Positions 35,393-44,746 of a stretch of DNA of 46,596 nucleotides are shown here, in pieces. Position 1 is the stretch's first letter, and the number at the start of each line of letters is the position of its first letter. This stretch comes from an uncultured Nitrosomonas sp. (GTDB taxonomy: Bacteria; Pseudomonadota; Gammaproteobacteria; Burkholderiales; Nitrosomonadaceae): positions 1 to 46,596 of the forward strand of contig CADEDJ010000007.1 in the NCBI GenBank assembly GCA_902826055.1, read 5' to 3'. The notes under the pieces are model-generated. The model was not told the origin of the DNA. It searched no databases and was given only the letters and a program-made list of their open reading frames with translations. Position numbers and translations under genes: made by a program.

Positions 35393-35770
35393 ATGATACG
35401 GAATAATAGCTTATTAGGGCTTCTGTTGAGTTTTGTTTTATTTTTACTACCGAGTTTATCCATTTTTGCAAATTCCTCCGATACCCAAACTAATATTGAT
35501 AAGAAAGCAGTGAATATTGCGCAATCACATAATCCTTCATTGCTTCAGGAAAAAGATAAGGGTGTATCTGAGAACCTCGGTGCTGATTCTGAAAAATCTT
35601 ATGGCTATTCTGATGAAAAGACTACTCAACCCCAAACAGATTCTATTAAACAGAATCCAACTAATACACCACCTATTGACAGCGCCAATAATCCAGCCAC
35701 ACCAAATTTAAATACTCCGGGTGGAGCAGGTCAACCTGCCTCAGGGATGCCATCAAGCTCAGGTTATTAA
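35393..35770 (+). CDS. Secreted low-complexity protein, unknown
   Basis: 125 residues. Signal peptide (SLLGLLLSFVLFLLPSLSIFA) then a Ser/Asn/Gln/Thr/Pro-rich, probably disordered mature part, ending P-G-G-A-G-Q-P-A-S-G-M-P-S-S-S-G-Y. No domain is recognised. TAGGAG gives a good ribosome site. 61 bases after the PepSY-like gene, so a two-gene operon is likely. Confidence 0.6.
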   Translation: MIRNNSLLGLLLSFVLFLLPSLSIFANSSDTQTNIDKKAVNIAQSHNPSLLQEKDKGVSENLGADSEKSYGYSDEKTTQPQTDSIKQNPTNTPPIDSANNPATPNLNTPGGAGQPASGMPSSSGY

Positions 35771-36289
35771 TTTTTTAATAGTAACAATGTGATAAGTGCA
35801 TGATGCGGTGGTGCTGAAGGCAAGAGACAAGCCTTACTAAATATTTACATGAAGCTGATAAAGGTCGTGCCAATGCAGGTAAGAGGGTAGAAAAACATGC
35901 TGCCGGGTATTTTTAACACGCTCTGCAACAAATTTACGGCTTCAAGTATAGATAACGAAACGACAAGTAAATACTCTTGTCGTTTCTTTTTTGTACGGCG
36001 ATTGCAGAATAATTACAGGGTTTGTTAATCTTTTAAATGAATTTCTCTTTAATAAACAGGTGCGCAGAGACAATTTTTTCGCGGACTATTTATTCAGAAA
36101 TAGTTTCTTGGGGGAGAATACCGCTGAAAAGCGATCCTTGCGTTGCAATTTTTCACAGGTTATTGGTGAAAGGAATAGTTTTTTTAAAATCAAGGCCAGG
36201 CTCTGTATATATCTGAAATAGCTAATAAAAATTGAATTTTTAGAAATAACGAAAAATTAATACCACTGAAACAGAAAGGAGACAGTAAG
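35771..36289. other. Intergenic stretch with terminator, possible gene remnant or sRNA
   Basis: 519 bases. The first part (35835-35920) reads T-S-L-T-K-Y-L-H-E-A-D-K-G-R-A-N-A-G-K in one frame with no start codon in that frame after the preceding stop, so it may be a decayed gene end. A strong terminator follows at 35957-35992. The frame open from 35991 to 36221 starts inside the terminator and has no ribosome site, so it is not counted. The ribosome site AAAGGAGAC of the next gene is at 36275-36283. Confidence 0.5.
35957..35992 (+). terminator. Strong intrinsic terminator
   Basis: A perfect 11-base stem, GAAACGACAAG (35957-35967) and CTTGTCGTTTC (35976-35986), with an 8-base loop, followed by TTTTTT. 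It lies 187 bases after the stop of the nearest gene, which is far for a 3' end and leaves room for an untranslated RNA. Confidence 0.88.
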
Positions 36290-36820
36290 ATGGATTTGAA
36301 TTCGCGTTATACAGAGGAAGAGATGAATTTATTAGCGCATACCCCCCACTTTATTGGTTCTGCAATGGCATTTGTTGGGAGTAGTGGGTTTTTTGGTACC
36401 GGCAAAGAAATGTTCATGAGTAACCAGTCGATCATGTCCGGTATTAAAGAGTATCCTAATAATGCATTGATTCAAGCAATATTACCCAATATGACAGAAG
36501 GCGTATCGGGTGCCATGGAAAAAATTAGAAAAATCCGAGATTGGGGGCGTGATCGTTTGAAAGCTAAAGATGTAAATTCTGTTGAAGCCTATAGAAATGC
36601 TGCTTTAGAGGATGTTAAAGCGGTTGCCTATCTTCTGTCTGCTAAATCTTCTCAACAGGAAGCTGATGAGTATAAGCAATGGGCAATGTCTATTGCTGAA
36701 AATGTGGCAATGGCAACAACAGAAGGCAGTTTTCTAGGATTTGGAGGCGAACGTTTTAGTGACAATGAAAAACAGTTTTTTGACCAGATTCGAGATGCGC
36801 TTAACAGTAGTGTAATTTAA
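36290..36820 (+). CDS. Conserved-looking protein of unknown function
   Basis: 176 residues with an excellent ribosome site (AAAGGAGAC). Soluble, without a signal peptide. A glycine/phenylalanine-rich region near residues 20-42 (FIGSAMAFVGSSGFFGTGKE) contains G-S-S-G-F-F-G-T-G-K-E, which is not a true Walker A. The rest is mostly helical (EAYRNAALEDVKAVAYLLSAK, quoted in part) and ends F-G-G-E-R-F-S-D-N-E-K-Q-F. The composition and helical domain resemble cytoplasmic regulators or carrier-type proteins, but I recognise no family. It precedes the MEDS gene by 258 bases in the same direction. Confidence 0.75.
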   Translation: MDLNSRYTEEEMNLLAHTPHFIGSAMAFVGSSGFFGTGKEMFMSNQSIMSGIKEYPNNALIQAILPNMTEGVSGAMEKIRKIRDWGRDRLKAKDVNSVEAYRNAALEDVKAVAYLLSAKSSQQEADEYKQWAMSIAENVAMATTEGSFLGFGGERFSDNEKQFFDQIRDALNSSVI

Positions 36821-37078
36821 GTACCTGATTCAAATGGTGAGATTTAGCAAGGTGTCAAAATAGATTATTTTGCCGAGATAAAAAAGTATTTTGAATGCAT
36901 CAATGTGGTGAAATACACTACGAGATGTATTTAATTATTGCGCTATTTGCAGATAATAAATAACATTATTTCTTGTAGAATTGAAAAAAATTACTGTACT
37001 ATAAACAGCATATGGTTTTTTTATTGAGTGTTCTAAAATATTTTGGCTAAAGGATATTAGCGAGTGAGGAGCTAACCT

Positions 37079-37777
37079 ATGGACATAAAGCGAACATGGC
37101 ATTTAACAAATACGGCGGGTAATCATATTGTCGAAGTTTGTCACAACGATATTTCACAAGCAGAGGCAGTTAGTCGTTTTCTGATTGAGGGCTTACGGAA
37201 GAGTGAAGCAGTTGTGATTTTTGCTAAGCCATCATTAAGGAAAGCTGTAATTGATAGAATGAGTGCCTGTGGATTAGATGTACAAGCTATTAAAAATGAG
37301 GGTCAAATCAAATTCTTTGACGCTGAATTTTTAATATCGAGTATGAGAGCGGATAGTATTTTGGAAGAACAAGCTTTTGAGGAATACGTGAGTACTCAAA
37401 TTGAGGCTGCACAATTAAAATATGGAAAAGTTCGAGTGTTTGGCGGAATGGTTGCTACACTTTGGAGCACTGGCGAGTACGATGCTGCGATGCAGCTTGA
37501 AGATTTCTGGATGAATTTAACTCAGAAACTAGAGTTTTCGCTTCTTTGTTGTTATTCCTTAAGTAATCAAACGCCACAAACTTATGAGAGAGCCTTGCAG
37601 TTTATTTGCAGATGTCATAACCATTTAGTTCCAGTAGAAAGTAATGACTTACCTGAAACCAATGAAAGTGAGGAATGGATAGACATACTTGGAGATGCTT
37701 GGAATCATGTCATAGAAAAAATGGCAGAATCGGGTAAATCTTCAGAGCAGTCGCCTTCATTGCCTATTTTAAATTAA
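37079..37777 (+). CDS. Stand-alone MEDS-domain sensor protein
   Basis: 232 residues. The MEDS domain, named for methanogen/methylotroph DcmR sensing proteins, spans about residues 15-185. It is shown by H-I-V-E-V-C-H-N-D, then FLIEGLRKSEAVVIFAKPS and IKFFDAEFLISSM, and VRVFGGMVATLWSTGEYDAAM near 130, all marks of a KaiC/RecA-like fold that has lost the P-loop. The C-terminal 45 residues are acidic and unlike a kinase or DNA-binding domain, so it must act by partner binding. Ribosome site GAGGAG at 37067-37072. It is convergent with the Crp/Fnr gene 43 bases away. Confidence 0.85.
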   Translation: MDIKRTWHLTNTAGNHIVEVCHNDISQAEAVSRFLIEGLRKSEAVVIFAKPSLRKAVIDRMSACGLDVQAIKNEGQIKFFDAEFLISSMRADSILEEQAFEEYVSTQIEAAQLKYGKVRVFGGMVATLWSTGEYDAAMQLEDFWMNLTQKLEFSLLCCYSLSNQTPQTYERALQFICRCHNHLVPVESNDLPETNESEEWIDILGDAWNHVIEKMAESGKSSEQSPSLPILN

Positions 37778-37819
37778 GAATAAAATTTTCTTGTTTGATA
37801 ATAAATAATTCTTTATTAA

Positions 37820-38572
37820 TCAGTGGTCTAACAATGAAGTTTGTAGATCTTGAATGAGACGGATCGATTCTTCCTTCATTACGCTGTAACATTCACAGGC
37901 AGTAGTCTCTAATTTTTCTCGATCCTTAAGCTCTATCTGGCCTCGGCAGTATTCAATTATTTCAGCCTCCTGTAATTTTTTTGCGGTTTCGGTGATGCTT
38001 TCCCGGCGTACACCGAGTATATAAGCAATTGATTCTTGGGTCATTAATAGATTATTGGAATGGCTGCGATCGAAACTTGATAGTAACCAGTAACACAACT
38101 GTTGTTCCAAGTTATGGCGGCGATTACAAGCAATTGCTTGTGACATTTGCAAAAAAAGAGTTTGGGAATAACGTAGTATTAATTTTTGTAGCGTTCCAGT
38201 ACGCCGGCCTCCACTACGAGACAAGACGTTGTGTAACGCGTTGAGTGAGATACGATAACAGTGGCCTGGTATATTGATAACTGCTTGTGTCAGACCTTCA
38301 TTTCTTCCCAAGAAGGCTGAAACCCCTAAAATGCCTTCGCTACCAACCATAGCCACTTCTACTGATACACCATCTTCTAAGCTACATAGTAAAGATGTGG
38401 TGGCCGTAACGGGAAAATATATGTACTGCAGTTTATCATAAGCTTCAAACAAAACTTCTGCGCGAGACATTGATATTAATTCAAGGTGCGGTTCAATAAG
38501 ATCAAACTCAGTTTGCTGAAGTGCGTTTAAGATATGATTTTCTTTAGGATCACAAGTGGCTGACATTTTCAT
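37820..38572 (-). CDS. Crp/Fnr-family transcriptional regulator
   Basis: 250 residues. Sensor beta-roll about 25-135 (Y-I-Y-F-P-V-T-A-T-T-S-L-L-C and VAMVGSEGILGVSAFLG), helix, then a winged helix-turn-helix at about 175-235 (L-M-T-Q-E-S-I-A-Y-I-L-G-V-R-R-E-S-I-T). The R-R-E-S-I-T recognition helix differs from the 4125 regulator, so the two probably read different sites. No Fnr iron-sulfur cysteines in canonical spacing. It may respond to redox or another small molecule. Convergent with the MEDS gene. Confidence 0.9.
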   Translation of the reverse strand: MKMSATCDPKENHILNALQQTEFDLIEPHLELISMSRAEVLFEAYDKLQYIYFPVTATTSLLCSLEDGVSVEVAMVGSEGILGVSAFLGRNEGLTQAVINIPGHCYRISLNALHNVLSRSGGRRTGTLQKLILRYSQTLFLQMSQAIACNRRHNLEQQLCYWLLSSFDRSHSNNLLMTQESIAYILGVRRESITETAKKLQEAEIIEYCRGQIELKDREKLETTACECYSVMKEESIRLIQDLQTSLLDH

Positions 38573-39250
38573 AATTGTTCAGAATCTAATATAAATGAAT
38601 GTAATAACCTGAAAAATCAACTTTTTTATGTCAAGCACCTTTAAAATGAAGTGCTTTAGAAACAATCAGTAACACATGGCATATTTGTCGAATGTTATAT
38701 TGTAATCGTCTGTATTAGTTCGGATAATTTGAAATGTTGCTAGCGAGTATTCAGTTTATACTGCTTAAAATATTGCCCCACTCCATTTAGGATTTTGAAT
38801 GTGCAAATGTGCCGGATATCTTGCCCTCTACACATTTCACTATAATTTGTATTGTACCTATTTTTGATTAGGGAAGAAGCTTATTTTACTGTCAATGCTG
38901 CTATTTCTATTGGTGTTATTTATATTTTTGATAGAACGTAGATCCAGATACACAAAAGGACCTGCTGATTACCCCAAGCTAAACAGAAGATCTGGCAATC
39001 GTATGAGCCTGGCGATGAATTTTTGTAGGCTAGTCCAATGATTCCAGGTATTCCAACCAATTCTTTATAAAGTGATCGTGGTAAGTCATAAAAGATAAAG
39101 TTTTAATAAATAGAATCAATTGGTTGGTAATTATTTAGGCCGAATACCAAACAAAGTGCTGAGCTAAATTTACAGCAGCTAAAAGCTAAAAACAATGCTA
39201 GTAATAATCATATCTTGTACGTATTATTTTAAATTTCTTAGTGATTTCTG
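38573..39250. other. Long non-coding stretch
   Basis: 678 AT-rich bases. I see no RNA gene or recognised repeat. A 48-residue frame at 38895-39041 begins M-L-L-F-L-L-V-L-F-I-F-L-I-E-R-R-S-R and faintly resembles the internal membrane end of iron ABC permeases; it has no ribosome site and is best taken as a relic or chance. The rest is probably decayed sequence and the promoters of the 38572 and 39257 genes. Confidence 0.45.
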
Positions 39251-39256
39251 TTGCCT

Positions 39257-39889
39257 ATGTCACGTCTCTTTTATATCCATGATCCGATGTGTAGTTGGTG
39301 TTATGCGTTTTGGCGAAGCTGGGATGCGTTGCTACAGGACATGCCTGGCTCTATCGAAGTGGTTTATTTATTGGGGGGATTGGCACCGGATGCTACTGAA
39401 CCGATGCCGATCGCGATGCAAAAGACTATCCAGCAAGCCTGGCAGCGTATTGAACAAACGGTTCCAGGTGTAAGGTTTAACTGGGAGTTCTGGTCGCGAA
39501 ATACACCGATTCGTTCGACTTATCCGGCGTGCCGGGCTGTGCTGGCTGCTAGGAAACAGCGCGCAGAATATGATCAGGAAATGGTGCAAGCTATTCAGAT
39601 GGCTTATTATCAACGAGCAAAAAATCCCTCACTACCGGAAACCTTGTTGGAATGTGCCAATGAAATTGGATTGGATGTGAAAATCTTTGTGGAAGATTTA
39701 GTAAGTGCCGAGATTGCCAAAGAATTACAGCAAGAAATCCAGCAGGCACGGAACATGGGTGTTAATTCTTATCCGTCGTTACGGCTTATGCGTGATAACG
39801 CCGTCGTGCCGATCAGTATCGATTACCGTAATCATCAAACCATGCTTGATGAAATCACTCTTATCGTAGAGAAAACGCAGCAGTCGTAG
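39257..39889 (+). CDS. DsbA-family thioredoxin-fold protein (FrnE-like)
   Basis: About 210 residues from ATG 39257 (TTG 39251 adds two residues). No signal peptide, so it is cytoplasmic. The active site is C-S-W-C near the N-terminus (H-D-P-M-C-S-W-C-Y-A-F), and the cis-proline loop is V-N-S-Y-P-S-L near residue 175. A helical insert between them (about 55-150) is as in FrnE/2-hydroxychromene isomerase-like members. It should act as a thiol-disulfide oxidoreductase or isomerase on unknown substrates. Convergent with the 39903 gene, only 13 bases apart. Confidence 0.87.
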   Translation: MSRLFYIHDPMCSWCYAFWRSWDALLQDMPGSIEVVYLLGGLAPDATEPMPIAMQKTIQQAWQRIEQTVPGVRFNWEFWSRNTPIRSTYPACRAVLAARKQRAEYDQEMVQAIQMAYYQRAKNPSLPETLLECANEIGLDVKIFVEDLVSAEIAKELQQEIQQARNMGVNSYPSLRLMRDNAVVPISIDYRNHQTMLDEITLIVEKTQQS

Positions 39890-39902
39890 AATTGACAGGC
39901 AG

Positions 39903-40829
39903 TTAAGGTGTATCGTTTGCGAGTATGAGTAAATCAGCTTCCCAGCCCTTTAATTTCTTGTATGCGTGCCGGCGCTGTTTATCGCTGGTGCTGTTGTGAA
40001 CGCGAGCAATAAAAGCGCAGTTGTACTCGGTCAATTTAATTTGATAGGCACGGTAATCGGTGTCACTGGAACGTTCGATGTGCTCTATTACAGTGCGCAG
40101 TGAATTGACGATATGGTCGGTTGCAACCGATTTTGCAATGAGCTGGCGTAATATTGAGAGCGTTTCATTCTGGCGGTGCTGGCGTTCGGCTAACCAGGCT
40201 TCAGGGTCAAAAGGTGAAGCAGTGAGGTTATCGATAATCAGGCGGCGTTGCGTTTCATTGATTTTTCCGTATAAGTTTTCGACGCGTTTAACCGTGCGTT
40301 GAATTGATGCCTGCATACGTTCTTCGGCAGCCGGTTGCAGATAATCACTGCGAAATTCCTCGTTACCCTTGGCGTAACGCTGCGCAATGTGAAGCAGTTG
40401 TTGTTCGCTCAAGCTGGGCACTAACGGTGCGCCGAGCTGCAATGAATGTTCGAGAGCAGGTGCTATGGTGCTGCGCAATTTCCCGGACCAGCCGCATACT
40501 TGCTCAGGGGTGACGGAATCGCCAATTTCGCTGCTTAGTACAGTGAGCCAGGCGGCATATTCAGGTAATTGCGTGCTACGGTGCCAATCAAACCAATCGC
40601 GAATTGCTTTTTTGACATGCGGCGTTTGCTCATGCGTGAAATCAACATAACTATCCAGCCACCACCAAAGCAGATGCGGTCCTTGATTGTAGCCCAGGCG
40701 CAGCATGCTGCAACTGCTGAGCAGAAAGAACAAGCCGATCAGCGCGGCCCGGAACAGAAAAGTGCCGGTGGATAACTTACGTGTAGCGAATGTAGGCAAA
40801 GCAAAAAACAATTTGCGTCCTCGAATCAT
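39903..40829 (-). CDS. DUF6279-family lipoprotein
   Basis: 308 residues. Basic N-terminus, hydrophobic FRAALIGLFFLLSSC and lipobox L-S-S-C near residue 40; start choice is uncertain because that is long. The conserved L-G-Y-N-Q-G-P-H-L-L-W-W-W-L-D-S-Y-V-D-F after the lipobox identifies DUF6279. The rest is helical with periodic charged residues. Function unknown, outer- or inner-membrane attached. It follows dapE by 22 bases on the same strand, so they are likely co-transcribed. Confidence 0.85.
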   Translation of the reverse strand: MIRGRKLFFALPTFATRKLSTGTFLFRAALIGLFFLLSSCSMLRLGYNQGPHLLWWWLDSYVDFTHEQTPHVKKAIRDWFDWHRSTQLPEYAAWLTVLSSEIGDSVTPEQVCGWSGKLRSTIAPALEHSLQLGAPLVPSLSEQQLLHIAQRYAKGNEEFRSDYLQPAAEERMQASIQRTVKRVENLYGKINETQRRLIIDNLTASPFDPEAWLAERQHRQNETLSILRQLIAKSVATDHIVNSLRTVIEHIERSSDTDYRAYQIKLTEYNCAFIARVHNSTSDKQRRHAYKKLKGWEADLLILANDTP

Positions 40830-40851
40830 ACAAAATGAAGAAATTCTACAC

Positions 40852-42093
<1,242 letters not shown>

Positions 42094-42297
42094 TTAATAA
42101 ATCAGTGTATGAATTACACAACAATATTTTCATAAATCTTCGCGGATAATGTAGGGATTTGAGCGATAATCATGTAAATTTGAAGCTGTAATCCTGTTGA
42201 ACAGACGCTGAATTCTACACGTCTGATGCAAGTCTTGCACAGTTGGCTTGTAATGCGCAAACTTGACCGGACTTAACTCATTACGAGGAAAATTGCC

Positions 42298-44697
42298 ATG
42301 CTCCTGTTTCTCTTTTACCTGATCCTTTTTTTTGTAATTACTATCAGCTTGATCCTGGCCGTGCCATTTCTGCGCCGTTTGCTGGTTTCCAATCAAATAC
42401 TGAAAATTTTTCGCAAAATGCTGCCGCAAATTTCGCAAACAGAACAAGAGGCGCTGGATGCGGGTACGGTGTGGTGGGAAGGTGATTTATTTAGCGGCAA
42501 GCCGGATTGGGAAAAATTACTGGCTTATCCAAAACCTCAGTTGACTGCCGAAGAGCAAGCATTCTTGGATGGTCCGGTGGAACAATTGTGTGCGATGCTC
42601 GATGAATGGAAGATTACACACGAATTGAAGGATTTGCCACCGGAAGTTTGGCAATTTATCAAAGACAAAGGCTTTTTTGGTTTGATTATTCCTAAACAAT
42701 ATGGTGGATATGGATTCTCGGCGCTCGCGCATTCCGAAGTGGTAATGAAAATCGGCTCGCGCAGCGGCACGGCAGCGGTGACGGTAATGGTGCCGAATTC
42801 ACTGGGACCGGCTGAATTGTTATTGCATTACGGTACCGAGAAACAAAAAGAATACTATTTGCCACGCCTTGCCAAAGGCTTGGAAGTGCCTTGTTTTGCA
42901 CTGACGTCTCCGGAAGCCGGGTCGGATGCGGGCGCGATGCCCGATTTTGCCATTGTATGCCGCGGTGAATTCGATGGTAATCCTGATGTATTGGGTATGC
43001 GGGTAACCTGGGAGAAGCGCTATATTACGCTGGGTCCGGTTGCGACCATTTTGGGTCTTGCGTTCAAACTCTACGACCCCGACCGCTTGCTCGGTAAAGA
43101 AGAAGATCTGGGCATTACACTGGCATTGATTCCTACCGATACGCTGGGAGTCAATATCGGGCGGCGGCATTATCCGCTTAATGGTGCATTTCAAAATGGC
43201 CCAAACTCCGGTAAAGATGTGTTCATTCCCATGGACTGGATCATCGGCGGTCAAGAAGGTATCGGTCAAGGTTGGCGTATGTTGATGAATTGCCTGGCGG
43301 CGGGACGCTCTATTTCGTTACCTGCAACCAGCGTGGGTGCAGCAAAATTGGCTGCGCGTACCAGTGGTGCATACAGCAGAGTGCGCGTGCAATTCAAGGT
43401 ACCGATCGGTTATTTTGAAGGAATTGAAGAAGCGCTTGGGCGTATCGGCGGTAATACCTACATGATGGATGCTGCTCGTGTCATGACTGCCGGTGCCGTC
43501 GACTTGGGTGAAAAACCTTCGGTGGCGTCTGCAATTGTCAAGTATCATCTTACTGAACGAGGGCGGCAAGCGGTGAATGACGCGATGGATATTCACGGCG
43601 GCAAGGGTATATGCATTGGTCCGAGAAATTATTTGGGACGCACATATCAGCAAATTCCGGTCAGTATTACCGTGGAAGGCGCCAATATTCTGACGCGCAA
43701 TATGATTATTTTTGGTCAAGGTGCGATGCGTTGCCATCCCTATTTATTAAAAGAAGTGAACGCAGCGCATGACAATAACCAAGGCCGTGCAGCGCTGGCA
43801 TTTGATGAAGCGCTGGTCGGGCATGCCAAATTCACGCTGCGCAATACCGTTAACAGCCTGTTTTATGCATTATTCGGTCATTACATAAAAGCTAATGCGC
43901 CGTCCAACATCGCGCTGGAAACGGCTGTTTATTACCGCCAATTGGCGCGTTTTTCCGCCAGTTTTGCATGCATTGCGGATATCGCCCTCATGCGCCTGGG
44001 TGGTTCGCTCAAACGTAAGGAAAGATTATCCGCCCGCTTGGGTGATATTCTGAGTATGCTGTATTTATGTTCAGCAGTGCTGAAACGCTATGAGGACGAT
44101 GGCCGTCCCAATTCCGATTTGCCGTTGCTGCATTGGTCGATGCAGGATGCCCTGTACCGCATGCAACAAGCGTTTGATGAATTTCTCACAAACTTTCCCG
44201 GGCATTTTACGGTGATATGGTTACTTAGGATATTGGTTTTTCCGCTTGGTAAACGCTGCAAACCGCCGGCTGATGCATTGACGCACGAAGTGGCTAAATT
44301 AATGATACAGCCGGGAGCTGTACGTGATCGTTTAACAGCCGGAATTTATGCGCCTATGACGGAAGACGAGCCACTCGCGGATCTGGAACAAGCGCTGCAA
44401 TGTGCCATCGATAGCGGCGCTGCGGAAGCTAAATTGCGCGAAGCTGTCAAAACGCGTCAAATTACTGCGAAAGGTGAGGAAAAAATCGCACAAGCTATGC
44501 AATTGAATATAATTTCTGCTGCAGAAGCAGATTTGTTAAGAAAACTAAAAGACTTGCGCAGTAGAGTCATTAAGGTGGACGATTTTTCGCCGGATCTCGG
44601 CAGTGAAACAAAGCCTGGAAGCAAAGGAAATAATAAAGCTGCGCCTAATGCTCAAAGCACCAAGACGGTAGACAGAAATTTGGAAACCGTAGAATAG
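42298..44697 (+). CDS. fadE: FadE-type acyl-CoA dehydrogenase
   Basis: 799 residues, close to the 814 of Escherichia coli FadE. A hydrophobic N-terminal helix (about 2-24) anchors it to the membrane. The acyl-CoA dehydrogenase N-domain starts near 85 (GFFGLIIPKQYGGYGFSALA, 20 residues) and the FAD-binding middle includes C-F-A-L-T-S-P-E-A-G-S-D-A-G near 200. The C-domain (about 340-500) includes DAMDIHGGKGICIGPRNYLG. The rest is the FadE-specific C-terminal domain. It catalyses the first step of beta-oxidation, forming trans-2-enoyl-CoA and passing electrons to a flavoprotein or quinone. GAGG precedes ATG. 49 bases before the acyl-CoA ligase gene. Confidence 0.94.
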   Translation: MLLFLFYLILFFVITISLILAVPFLRRLLVSNQILKIFRKMLPQISQTEQEALDAGTVWWEGDLFSGKPDWEKLLAYPKPQLTAEEQAFLDGPVEQLCAMLDEWKITHELKDLPPEVWQFIKDKGFFGLIIPKQYGGYGFSALAHSEVVMKIGSRSGTAAVTVMVPNSLGPAELLLHYGTEKQKEYYLPRLAKGLEVPCFALTSPEAGSDAGAMPDFAIVCRGEFDGNPDVLGMRVTWEKRYITLGPVATILGLAFKLYDPDRLLGKEEDLGITLALIPTDTLGVNIGRRHYPLNGAFQNGPNSGKDVFIPMDWIIGGQEGIGQGWRMLMNCLAAGRSISLPATSVGAAKLAARTSGAYSRVRVQFKVPIGYFEGIEEALGRIGGNTYMMDAARVMTAGAVDLGEKPSVASAIVKYHLTERGRQAVNDAMDIHGGKGICIGPRNYLGRTYQQIPVSITVEGANILTRNMIIFGQGAMRCHPYLLKEVNAAHDNNQGRAALAFDEALVGHAKFTLRNTVNSLFYALFGHYIKANAPSNIALETAVYYRQLARFSASFACIADIALMRLGGSLKRKERLSARLGDILSMLYLCSAVLKRYEDDGRPNSDLPLLHWSMQDALYRMQQAFDEFLTNFPGHFTVIWLLRILVFPLGKRCKPPADALTHEVAKLMIQPGAVRDRLTAGIYAPMTEDEPLADLEQALQCAIDSGAAEAKLREAVKTRQITAKGEEKIAQAMQLNIISAAEADLLRKLKDLRSRVIKVDDFSPDLGSETKPGSKGNNKAAPNAQSTKTVDRNLETVE

Positions 44698-44746
44698 AAT
44701 TACTCATGTTGGGTACGCAATGGCCCACTGTTTTAAAAGGAAAATT

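Noticed and set aside
35991..36221. A 76-residue plus-strand frame
   Set aside because: It starts within the T-run of a terminator, lacks a ribosome site and has no recognisable features.
38895..39041. A 48-residue hydrophobic-basic frame resembling an ABC permease fragment
   Set aside because: Too short, no ribosome site, and the resemblance is weak; at best a relic.
42130..42447. A 105-residue minus-strand frame across the fadE start
   Set aside because: Overlaps the start of a well-supported gene and encodes no recognisable domain.
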